Of a stretch of 64,000 nt of DNA, positions 9,290 through 18,239 are shown piece after piece (position 1 is the stretch's first letter; each line of letters begins with the position of its first letter). The notes under the pieces were generated by a model. It ran no database searches, was not told where the DNA came from, and saw only the letters and a program-made list of their open reading frames with translations. The stretch spans positions 486,237-550,236 of the forward strand of contig NHNW01000024.1 in assembly GCA_002786025.1 (NCBI GenBank). The letters run 5' to 3'. Position numbers and translations under genes: made by a program. Origin of the DNA: Zasmidium citrigriseum. Its lineage: Eukaryota; Ascomycota; Dothideomycetes; Mycosphaerellales; Mycosphaerellaceae.

Positions 9290-10096
9290 ATGGACGCCGA
9301 CCAGCACTTAGCCGCCGCCCTCGATGCCGACATCCATACATTCCTCATCAAGCGCCTCCGCAACGACTATCCGTACATGGCGACAGCCGCCATAGAGAGC
9401 ACCGTCAGCAGCGCCGTCCAGGCTGTCGACAAAGGCATTGAGGCCGCGTAAGTAGCCGCAAACAAGATCTCATAAGAAGGCGGTACTGACTTCTCTACAA
9501 GGCAGATTCAAATTCAGGCAAGCAAATCCAGAACCAACTTCTTCTCTCTCCCCGCAGAGATCCGGAACGAGATCTATCACATGGTCCTCCCAACCAAGCC
9601 GTGGTTGTATGTCGAATTCAGAGAGAAGAAGAGACTCGGCAGGAACTTCAAGAACCCGGTCCGCGCCAACTTCGAGTTTCCACAGCTGCTTCATGCCTCT
9701 CGCGATGTGAGAGACGAGGCCATGCCCCTTTTCCTGAACAACCTCCACGTCTACATCCACGCCCCTCTCTACATCGATGATTCCCACGAGCCAGGTCGCT
9801 TCCGGGAGCATCAGCTGCCGACGATCAAGAAATGGCTTGCTGCTTTGGGTGAGAATAAGGCAAAGACGATCAAGGGCTTTCACTTGATGGTGGAGGATGT
9901 TAACTGGGGTCTTGAGCGGAAGTTAGTCTCTCCTCCGCTGACCGGCACGAAGGCAAGCATTTTTCAAGATCTGGGGCTCGGAGAGTATGGGCTTAAGCCG
10001 GAGGTCATGTCTATTGCACTGCGGTATAATGATCAAGGCTATAAGAGTAGCGTTTTGTACAAGGAAGACGGAAGCACCGTACTACCGGCGTTCTGA
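9290..10096 (+). CDS. 2EXR/F-box-like family protein B, 250 aa
   Basis: Exons 9290-9447 and 9502-10096, with a 54-nt phase-2 intron carrying an ACTGAC branch-like site at 9485. Exon 1 is exactly 158 nt, the same as in genes A and C, and encodes the same kind of module with 'YPYM'. Exon 2 begins with 'FFSLPAEIRNEIYHMVL' and contains 'LLHASRDVRDEAMPLFLNN', 'KKWLAALGENKAKTI' and a closing 'YGLKPEVMSIALRY' block equivalent to 'LGLRPQAVTVMEW' in gene A. Genes A and B are the closest pair by eye. It lies 394 bp downstream of A on the same strand with its own upstream region, so it is probably separately transcribed. Function unknown. Confidence 0.82.
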
Positions 10097-10230
10097 TGCT
10101 TCGGAGCATGAGGCGAAGGAAGGGAGAAGTGATTGAAATACGAGAATCTATTGAATCTAATCAGCTGCGTGTATAAGCTGCGCGTATCTCAGATGTGTTT
10201 GTAATCTGTTCCTGAACCTGAGAGCGATGA

Positions 10231-10237
10231 CATGTGA
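10231..10237 (+). promoter_or_regulatory. CATGTGA motif upstream of family gene C
   Basis: Exact heptamer 117 bp before the ATG at 10348. Confidence 0.35.
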
Positions 10238-10347
10238 ATCTTGGCACCTGATATCGCTTATGTCATCAAGCGCGGCTTCCTCGCAAGCTTGAACAAACTC
10301 TTGAGCTTGCCGCACCTCACAACATCAACATCAACATCTCCACCACC

Positions 10348-11184
10348 ATGGATGACGACGCAAAATCAGAGGGGGCGGTCGCCGCCGCCGCCCGCGCCTC
10401 GCTCACCAGAAACCTTCGCGAACATTTTCCGTTCATGAAGACCGACCTCGTCTTTGAAGCCGTCGAAGAAGCCGTCATCGGATTGCGCAAGCAGATTGAA
10501 GCAGCGTCAGTCTCACCCGTTTGCCCACCACGTCCAAACTTGCTGACCTGGTCTCACAGGAGGCCTCAGATGGCAGCATCAAAGTCCGAAGTCAGCTTCC
10601 TGTCGCTCGCGCCCGAGATCCGCAATGAGATTTACGAGTTGGCTCTCCCCTCTGAGGAGGATTTCCCTCGCGTGGAGTTTGACGAGCGGCGTACTACGAC
10701 CCGCGACCTTGGGCCCAAAGCTATCTACGACTCAGGGAGAATCAACCTGCGTAGCACTTTCGTTGGATTCCCGGCTCTGGTACACGTCTCGCGTCAAGTC
10801 CGCGCCGAGTGTCTACCCATCTTGTAAGGATGACACTGAGAAAGACCCGCTCATTCCTACAGAGGCTTCTGCTGACCTGCTACTTCATTTAGCTTGAGCA
10901 AGGTAAATGTCATGGTGGGAGTCGATCGTTATGCCACAAATGCCGAACCCGGCTTGAGCGACGAAGTACCCATCACGAAGTCCTGGCTCTCTGCTCTTGG
11001 TCCCACACATGCCAAGATGGTCAAGAGATTCGTGTTGACTGCTAAGACTGCCGAGGTTTTCACCGATGTCAGCAAGAAGAGAATCCTCGATCATCTCGGC
11101 ATCAACTCTTTGGGACTCCGCAGCGACGCCGTCAGAGTCTTCGAGTTTAGTCTCCGCGACTGTATGTGCAGGGAGCACGCATGA
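10348..11184 (+). CDS. 2EXR/F-box-like family protein C, 237 aa, three exons
   Basis: Exons 10348-10505, 10560-10823 and 10893-11184. The first intron (54 nt, phase 2) matches the position in A and B, and exon 1 is again exactly 158 nt. A second intron (69 nt, GTAAGG...TTTAG, phase 2) is unique to this copy; without it the frame stops at 10825, directly after the conserved 'RAECLPI' block, and the downstream half would be lost. Splicing restores 'PIFLSKVNVMVGV', matching 'PIFLSNLEVDVNAV' in gene A. The domain start reads 'FLSLAPEIRNEIYELAL'; 'KSWLSALGPTHAKMV' and 'LGLRSDAVRVFEF' follow. Function unknown. The extra intron was gained here or lost from the paralogues. Confidence 0.78.
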
Positions 11185-11450
11185 GCTGGTGTTAGTGCAT
11201 AACAAGTGAAAAGTCAGCTCTTGCCGGGATGGATTGAGGAGGTAGACGGGAATGAGGCACGTTGACCCAGTTCCTCGACTAGCCTTACAGTTGCAGAGCC
11301 TCTTTCATCAGCGCAAGCGAATATCAATATTGGCAGAAGGTTACATCTTATACGCTGAGTGTCCTCTCATTGAGACGTCCGAAGTTGCCTTTCAATTCCT
11401 CTGCCTACGTGGTCATCGGTAGCGGACCAATATTCACTTGCTTCAAATCT

Positions 11451-11457
11451 TCACATG
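11451..11457 (-). promoter_or_regulatory. inverted CATGTGA motif upstream of family gene D
   Basis: TCACATG on the plus strand, 120 bp before the ATG at 11571 and immediately beside a CRE site. Confidence 0.35.
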
Positions 11458-11460
11458 CAG

Positions 11461-11468
11461 TGACGTCA
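11461..11468. promoter_or_regulatory. CRE palindrome TGACGTCA
   Basis: Perfect 8-bp consensus for ATF/CREB-type bZIP factors, 21 bp before a TATA-like element and 110 bp before the ATG of gene D. In filamentous fungi ATF/CREB-type bZIPs are linked to stress responses; a role here is inferred from position only. Confidence 0.5.
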
Positions 11469-11488
11469 CCCCGATGTTCCCTCCGTCC

Positions 11489-11496
11489 TTTAAATA
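11489..11496 (+). promoter_or_regulatory. TATA-like element of family gene D
   Basis: TTTAAATA 82 bp before the ATG, in line with the CRE site upstream. Confidence 0.4.
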
Positions 11497-11570
11497 GTCG
11501 GCGATCTCCCGCTGCTCCTTCGCGACAAACCAAGGTAACCTCAAACTCAGCCACTTCCAGCACCGGCGAA

Positions 11571-12481
11571 ATGGCTGTAGACGACCTCGTCAAGAGCGCT
11601 GAGCGCCTCGCAATCCGCCACGATGACCAGCCGCAATCCTCGACCAGAGACGCACCTGGTGTTGTCAGCGCCGATACTACTGTGCTCGAGGCTCAAGAGT
11701 AAGCCTCGACTTGACCTACCTATCCTCATCGCTCTCACTAACATCGCGTAGCTCCACGCCGACGACCCCTGAAAAGGAACCGCCGACCCTCATGACTATC
11801 CCAACGGAAATCCGCCTCCTCATCTACTCCGCCCTTTTCAACCCCAACAAGTCGAGTCCTCGCCTCACCACCACCGTCCAAGACCCCGACAAACCCACCC
11901 ACCGCCGCCTCGACCGCCAACCGCCCCTTCTCCGTGTCTGCCGCACCATTCGCGAAGAAGCAAAGCCCGTCTGGCTCGCCGAGACCACCTTCGTCGCCTT
12001 TTTCGCATCCCAGAGAGACCCAGAGAAAGACAAGCGCGCCAATGCACGTCTGAAGAAGTGGCTGACGCTCATGGGCCCGGAGCTCGCGGGCAAGATCACG
12101 ACTCTGAAGATCAAGCTGGAGACGAACATCGAAGGCATATGGCAAAGAGTGCTGGAGCGTCTCAAAGAGACCGAGCCGGAGACGTTTGGGCGCCGGGCGG
12201 ACAGGAAGACGGAGATTCGTGATGTCAAGGGTTACGAGAAAGAGTATCCTGAGGTTCGGGCGGGTCTTGCTTTGGATGCCATGGTCAAGCCGCTCGTGCG
12301 TGATACGGCGTACTATGGGAAGGACGACGGAACGGACTACTATCCTGTGCACGAGGATAGCATGATTCGTAAGGACGACATGATTAAGACCTTGGACCTT
12401 GGTGGTCTTGGCTTGAGTATGGAGGCTGTGAGCGCCTTGTGCAGAGCCCGCAAGAGCCAGTGGCGCTTGCTGAGTGATTAG
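11571..12481 (+). CDS. 2EXR/F-box-like family protein D, 285 aa
   Basis: Exons 11571-11698 and 11752-12481; the 53-nt intron has a CACTAAC branch-like site and phase 2, as in A-C. Exon 1 (42 codons) is shorter and unrelated by eye to the A-C module. Exon 2 carries 'LMTIPTEIRLLIYSALF', a divergent version of the domain start. It then has blocks shared with gene E: 'DRQPPLLRVCRTIREEAKPVWL', 'TTFVAFF' and 'RLKKWLTLMGPELAGKI'. It therefore forms a second subfamily with E. The C-terminal 'LDLGGLGLSMEAVSAL' corresponds to the closing block in all five proteins. No catalytic motif; function unknown. Confidence 0.8.
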
Positions 12482-13015
12482 ATCCGCGGACAGTTGGCCA
12501 CATATCCAAGAGCAAGAGACGGTGGTGCAGTGCTGCTCGATACGAGCACCGCGAGAGCCTCGACGGGACATGGGAAGACCATGGTCTGAAGTGCCATAGT
12601 AGTCCAGATAGGCACATAGTACGACGCGGGCGACAGCCTCCTGTGATTTCGGAAGATTCTCTTCTTTGTTCCTTGCGAGCCCTGTTTGAATGCACACTTT
12701 CAGTTTAGCCCCAAGGTGACAGGATCGATGATGTCCTCGCCGACCAAAGTTCGGATTGTGTCGTCGATGAAGTGATACTGCTTCACTCTTTGACTGTGGT
12801 GAAGGGTGTGTCAAGAGTCCGCAGTGACTCGTCACGCAAGCTTCTGCTCTCAGCATAGGTTCACTCACTCACTTCGAAACTTTCATGTGGAAGCGGTGAA
12901 GTCACCGCCGCTCAGGCAGCAGCTCTCATTGAAATCCACGTCTTCTGGCTTGAAGCCACTCGCAATTCCATCCACCAACTTGCAACTCATAGCTCCAGCA
13001 ACGTCGACCAGCAAC
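12482..13015. promoter_or_regulatory. intergenic region between family genes D and E
   Basis: No supported gene; antisense ORFs covering this region are shadows of gene D or chance frames. CATGTGG at 12884-12890 is a 6-of-7 match to the family promoter motif, 132 bp before the ATG of gene E. Confidence 0.4.
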
Positions 13016-13918
13016 ATGCCCGCAGGAGGTGTCGGCAAGGCGGACGTCGACGAGACCACCAACGAAATGAACTCAATGTCAACACCCACTGGAGAAGGCG
13101 ACATCGACATCATGGCCGACGACATCACCTCTCAACCATCTGCAGGCGGAGCTCAAGTGTAAGCCAGCAACACACAATCCATCACACACGCACGTTACTA
13201 ACCACAAAGCAGCGACACCGCAGCAGCCTCAGAGAAGGAACCCGTCACCTTCCTCAGCCTCCCCGCCGAACTCCGCAACGACATCTACACCCTTGCCCTC
13301 GCCCCCGCAGACGGCTCCCCAAGTACTGCCATATTGCAGACAGTCGGTCACTTTTGGCCCAAAGTAGATCGCCAGCCAGCACTCCTCCAAACCTGCCGAC
13401 AAATCCGCGCCGAAGCCAAACCCATCTGGCTCAACGACACCACCTTCATCGCCTACTTTTCAACAAAGCGTTCTAGCAGACTGGCTCCGGTCCGGCACAT
13501 CAATCAACGCCTCAAGAAGTGGTTGGAGCTCCTAGGCCCAAAATCAGCCTCCAAGATCAAGAATCTGCAGCTCAAGTTCGAGCAGGTCGATTTGACCACT
13601 GCCTACGAGCGCAGCCTCTATCGTCTCCGAGATTCAGAACGCTACTGCTTCAAGAGCGTCATGACCGGTCAAAGAGACGCTGTACAGGTCAAAGTCTACC
13701 AGGACTACTTCGGCGTGCTTGCTGAAGAGTCCGGAATGGCGGATTTCGTGTACGACTGGGAGTTCGGCTCTCGGTATGCGACATGCGTGTACAAGGAGAA
13801 CGTCGAGATTCGTAAGGAGCAGATCATGGCGATCTACGATTTGGATGATCTTGGTCTGAACATGGATGCCGTCAGTCTGTGGTCTTTGGAGCCAGAGCAG
13901 GACGACGACAGCGTGTGA
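13016..13918 (+). CDS. 2EXR/F-box-like family protein E, 282 aa
   Basis: Exons 13016-13158 and 13213-13918 around a 54-nt phase-2 intron (TACTAAC branch site before the acceptor). Exon 1 encodes an acidic, Met/Thr/Asp-rich module. Exon 2 opens with 'FLSLPAELRNDIYTLAL' and shares with D the blocks 'DRQPALLQTCRQIRAEAKPIWL', 'TTFIAYF' and 'RLKKWLELLGPKSASKI', then the closing 'LDDLGLNMDAVSL'. Last member of the plus-strand tandem array; the next gene (ATG7) is convergent. No signal peptide or transmembrane segment. Function unknown. Confidence 0.8.
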
Positions 13919-14122
13919 CGGGCGTGATGCCAAGCGGCCGCAAGCACGTTGGCGTGACGCGGACGGAAAGACGGCAGGGTACTCGGACTAGTTTTACGTC
14001 AATGGATGCAATGAGGATGGAAAGATCGATCATCGGTTGGCGAGAACGCAGGATTAGCCCAAGGGACCTTCTGCGGAATTGTTACTCATCATTCGTGCTC
14101 CATACGAATAGCTGTCACATAC

Positions 14123-16670
14123 TCAGACAAGCTCTCCCTCTTCATCATCATCAGGCCAATCGTCCTCTTCCTCTTGCATCGCCCTCTCTGCTTCTTCTGC
14201 CTTCCTCTGCACTTCGGCCAACCCCGAAACTTCCTCCACAAAGCCCTTCTCATTCATAGCCTTCTTGACAAACTCCCACCCATCCTTCTCATAAGCGTCT
14301 AGGATCTTCGGCGAGCAACCAGAGCAGCAGTCATAGGACCCTCCCCGGATTTGCAACGTTTGCCAAGTCGACATGTAGCCCCTGAGCTGATGAGGCACTG
14401 TGCCCAGAGGATGTGAGCCGGGGAGTGATGGATCTGTGGGAGGAGCAGGGGCAATCGCCGCGGATGTGGGAGCTTGTGGCGCTGGGGCTCGACCTTTGAG
14501 CTTGTGTTGTGTTATCGAGACGAGGAGTTCCACAGCCAGTGCTGAAGCGATTGGCGCTGCCCCAGGTCTCGTTACTGTACATTGCTGGTCCAAGGTCGCT
14601 GACTTCAGACTGTCCGCTGGAGCAACAACGTCTGAGCAGAAATAGCAGCCGAGTTCTTCAGGATCTCCTTTGCTTGGGTCGCCCTTTTCTATTGGGTCTG
14701 AAGCAGCAGCAAGAAGAGGGTCCTGTTCGTCTCCCGCGTGAGTTATGACAGTGCCCTCTGCACTGTTAGAGGCTATCTTTGGTGCTGGACGCTGAGGAGG
14801 TCGCATGCCATGTCGCATTACCATGTATGTGTCGAAGCCTAGTGCCGCATTGATGACAATCTTGCCAGCAGCTTTGCCCATGACAGTAGGGAGCCATCTT
14901 GACTCTCGAGTATCCATCAGTAGGAATATAGCGTCGTGTGATTTGATGAGTCTTTGCAGTTGCTCGAACGCCCTTTGCGCCTTTGACTCTTCACCAATGA
15001 TGGGGTGGCCGGCCATGGGTACAGAGAGGACGACACCTTCGGAATCCACGCCCGGGTAAATCTCCATGAGAGCGTCGGAGGCTCGTTGCGCTTTCCAGGC
15101 ACCGCCGTTTGTGCAGTCTTTGAAGTCGAATAAGGGTTGCCTTACGGGGTTGGAATAGCTCACACGGCCGTTGTCAACAAAAGTGATCTTTCTCACACCC
15201 CATCCCATGAGATTTCGCGCAACATACGATCCCAGTGTACCAGCCCCCAGAAGTAAGCATGATGTATGCTTGATTGTGTCCAGATCGATTGAAGGCGATA
15301 TCCGCCATTTGATAAGTTTGAGATTGAGGTCCACGGCCTGGTCTGCTAACCTCGAGGGGTCCATGTAGGCGGCCAGATCAACAGTTCGTGATATTACCTT
15401 ACCGTTCTCGCCACGCTCCCAGCCCGTGGTTTTGGGGAACTCTGTGACGCTCGCGGGAGGCGGAGGTGGTGCTGGTCGTACTGGAAGCTCCTGTCCTGTG
15501 GTCTCCTCCTTGGGCTTTTGCTTGATCAGCTCCCCAAACCTATCGACTTGGTCCGGTGTAAATGCAGTCGAAGTTCCCATCTTTGCCATTTCATGCAATT
15601 GTTGCTGTGCTGAGAAGTCATAAACCGGCTCCGCGGATTGAAGTGTCATAACAAGGGATGTAGGGTGATCTCTCCTGGCATGAGTGTCTCGATAGCTCAA
15701 TACTTGCACCTTGTCGAGTTTCCATCGTTGTCGCACAAGTACGAGAAGATTTCGTAGCATCCATCCAGGGTTCTCTGGGTAGGTCGAAGGGTCGGCAAAA
15801 CAGACGAAACGATCCTCAGGCTGCGCATTGTCGAAGAAGCCGTTCTCATAGCTTGAGAGCGATCCGATCCACCACAGAAAGCCGAGCTCACTCAAGCTGG
15901 ACGATCTGGTATTCTTGGGCCTCTTCGAACACAGATTGCCATCCTCTTCCTCCTCCTCGACCTCCCCTCTGCCTGCTTTCCACTCCTTCTCGAGTATGTC
16001 CTTTCGTAATCGTTTGGCAAGGAAGAATCCGTGCTGTCTGGTATCCACACTATACCTCCAGGTCTGCACCGCATCAACCAGCATCGTCGTCTCTTTCGAC
16101 TCCAACTTTCGTATCGAAGCATCCGTATTGCTATACGGCGCTGCCAACCTCCACTGCGGATCCGAATGCAAGGCTGGGTATGCGAAATGGTATGTGAACT
16201 TGTACTTCTTGAGGTCGGCGAAGCTGATGACGGAGAAGGAGCACAGGAGCGAAGGACACGAGTAGATCGTTCCATCTTGAATCGCATCCCATATCATTCG
16301 ACCAGCTCGGCTGAGGTACTCGGGCTTGTCGACGGAACGAAACTCCTCGATGGTGTTGAAGTTGCGGATGAAGCCATCGGCTCGGTAGTATCCCTGCGGT
16401 GGTCTATCGTATCTCACGTCAACCCACGATGCTACTCTCACCACCCTCTCGCATACTCACTACTTACTCATCAGTTGTGAGAGCGCTTCCATGGATCTGC
16501 ATGCGAGTCGATCGGTCCGGGGCGTCTTTGTGGTTAATCTCGTACAGGCCGAGCACTTTACGCGCGGATGAGTCGAGCTTGTCATGATTGATCTTGAGGG
16601 ATGCGAGGGCCGAGTAGAAGGCCAGCTCGACGTCTGAGGTCCACGGCGCATACTGGATGGGCTGCAGCAT
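14123..16670 (-). CDS. atg7: Atg7, E1-like enzyme of autophagy, 827 aa
   Basis: Exon 1 is 16468-16670 and exon 2 is 14123-16403, joined over a 64-nt intron (GTAAGT...GATAG, branch-like GTTGAC). Atg7 activates Atg8 and Atg12 with ATP and passes them to Atg3 and Atg10. The N-terminal domain begins in exon 1 ('[11 protein letters not shown]', '[10 protein letters not shown]') and continues with '[14 protein letters not shown]' and '[13 protein letters not shown]'. The adenylation domain has the nucleotide loop 'GAGTLG' from residue 454 and '[18 protein letters not shown]'. The catalytic Cys is residue 676 in '[11 protein letters not shown]', followed by the CxxC-type 'CCSGC' element and an acidic C-terminal tail. 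An alternative acceptor 9 nt earlier would add three residues but leaves the branch site too close. At 827 aa it is longer than yeast Atg7 (630 aa), mostly through low-complexity insertions (an acidic run, a Pro-rich run and an Ala/Pro-rich run). Confidence 0.93.
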
Positions 16671-17022
16671 GGCGGCGGGTGGTAGTGAGGGGTAAGTCGG
16701 CGGCGGTTAGAAATGGGAAGTGGTGGAAATTGAGTTGAAGAGGAAAGATGAGTCTTTTCGTAGAGTCATGCAGCAAACAGGCGGATATCGCGCTGGCACG
16801 ACCTGCTCACGAGACCTCGTTGTCGCACGCTCAGGTGAGCTCGAGGGATCAGTCGCTGCTGCTGGATGGAGTCGGGACCTGCATCATCCCGGCCGCCGCT
16901 GCGGAACCCCGCAACTTTAAATCGCGTCGCGTCGCCCCTGCCCTTCGCGCTGCAGAAGCTTAAGCGAGAGGTGAATGTTCACCACTGCACTTCATCTCAT
17001 CTCAACATATTCATACACAACC
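16671..17022. promoter_or_regulatory. bidirectional promoter region ATG7 / dCMP deaminase
   Basis: 352 bp separate the two divergent start codons. A TTTAAAT element at 16916-16922 lies about 100 bp before the rightward ATG. Small ORFs here have no support. Confidence 0.5.
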
Positions 17023-18139
17023 ATGCTGATCGGAGTCTGCGGCGGTAACGTAAATACTCTCCTTCGGCAGAGAATCCCACTAACAACCCCTAGGCATCTG
17101 CGCCGGCAAACACTCAGTCCTAGACTACCTCGTCCAACACCACTCCTTCCAAGTCCTCACTCTAACCCGTCAATCGCCCACCCCAGACGTCGAAAAATCC
17201 GCCTCAGAAACCCACGTCCCAATCTCAATCCCCAACGAAGAACGCTACCAAACGACCAAATTTCTCGACATCAACGCCCTCCTCGATTACGCCACAGCAA
17301 ACTGGCGAGACAACTTCGTCACAACCTCCATTTACGATGAAAGCATAGTCGAAGCGCTCTCCCGGCGGCCGTTCTTCATCCTGCTACACATTGACGCTCC
17401 GATTTATGTCCGGTGGCAGAGATTCCGAGATCGATGTGCCGAAGCTGCTCTGACGCCTCCGACGCTGGAACAGTTTGTGCTGAGGAACGATGAGCATTTG
17501 TATTCTGCTTCGAGTAATCTCGCTTCTATGGCTTCGCAGGCACAGATCAAATTGCTGAACTCGACGAATTCTCTGCCGAAACTTTGGAAGTCGCTCGATG
17601 CGCTGAACCTCACGGATCCGGGACGAATACGGCCGACTTGGGATCATTACTTCATGAAATTGGCTTCTCTGGCAGCGAGGCGAAGCAATTGCATGCGGAG
17701 ACAGGTCGGCTGCGTTCTTGTCCGGGAGAAACGTGTCATGGCCACGGGCTACAATGGTACGCCTCGCAATGTTACCAACTGCAACGAAGGTGGCTGCCCA
17801 CGATGCAACGGAGGTGGGGGTGGTGGCGCGGATCTCAGCACGTGTCTTTGCATTCATGCCGAGGAGAACGCACTACTGGAGGCCGGACGAGAACGTGTTG
17901 GTGATGGAGCAGTGCTGTATTGCAATACCTGCCCTTGTCTGACTTGCACCATCAAGATCGTCCAGGTCGGCATCACCGAGGTCGTGTACAGTCAAAGCTA
18001 CTACATGGACGCCGAAGCAGCCAAGATCTTCAAGTCAGCTGGCATCAAACTACGACAGTTCTCGCCACCGCGGGAAGGACTCGTCAACCTGATGGCGGAA
18101 GAAGAGCCTCTGCAAGCTCTGACGAACGGTCATCACTGA
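17023..18139 (+). CDS. dcd1: deoxycytidylate deaminase, 355 aa
   Basis: Exons 17023-17044 and 17094-18139, with a 49-nt phase-1 intron (CACTAAC branch). Splicing restores the N-terminal P-loop 'GVCGGICAGKHS', which the longest uninterrupted frame (from 17477) misses. dCMP deaminase converts dCMP to dUMP for thymidylate synthesis. As in yeast Dcd1, an N-terminal dephospho-CoA-kinase-like nucleotide-binding domain (about 1-180) precedes the zinc deaminase domain. The latter has 'RRSNCMRRQVGCVLV', 'TGYNGTPRN', the zinc ligand His262 and proton-shuttle Glu264 in 'HAEEN', and Cys289/Cys292 in 'PCLTC'. A Gly-rich insertion (about 238-250) sits before the HAEEN motif. Length is slightly above yeast (312 aa). 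Confidence 0.92.
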
Positions 18140-18239
18140 TCTTCTTTCAATACGGCCACTCTCAGACGTACTCGCCTGGAGGACGCCGCTTTTGCATTAC
18201 TTGGTCTCGCTATCCAAGACCTCTTAATATCTGAGCAGA

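Larger units (their letters stand above)
11185..11570. promoter_or_regulatory. intergenic promoter region of family gene D
   Basis: No gene. It contains an inverted CATGTGA (11451-11457), a perfect CRE palindrome (11461-11468) and a TATA-like TTTAAATA (11489-11496), in that order and closely spaced. Confidence 0.5.

Noticed and set aside
11738..12868. 376-codon minus-strand ORF
   Set aside because: Antisense to family gene D, whose domain and intron agree with four paralogues; the minus frame has no recognisable content.
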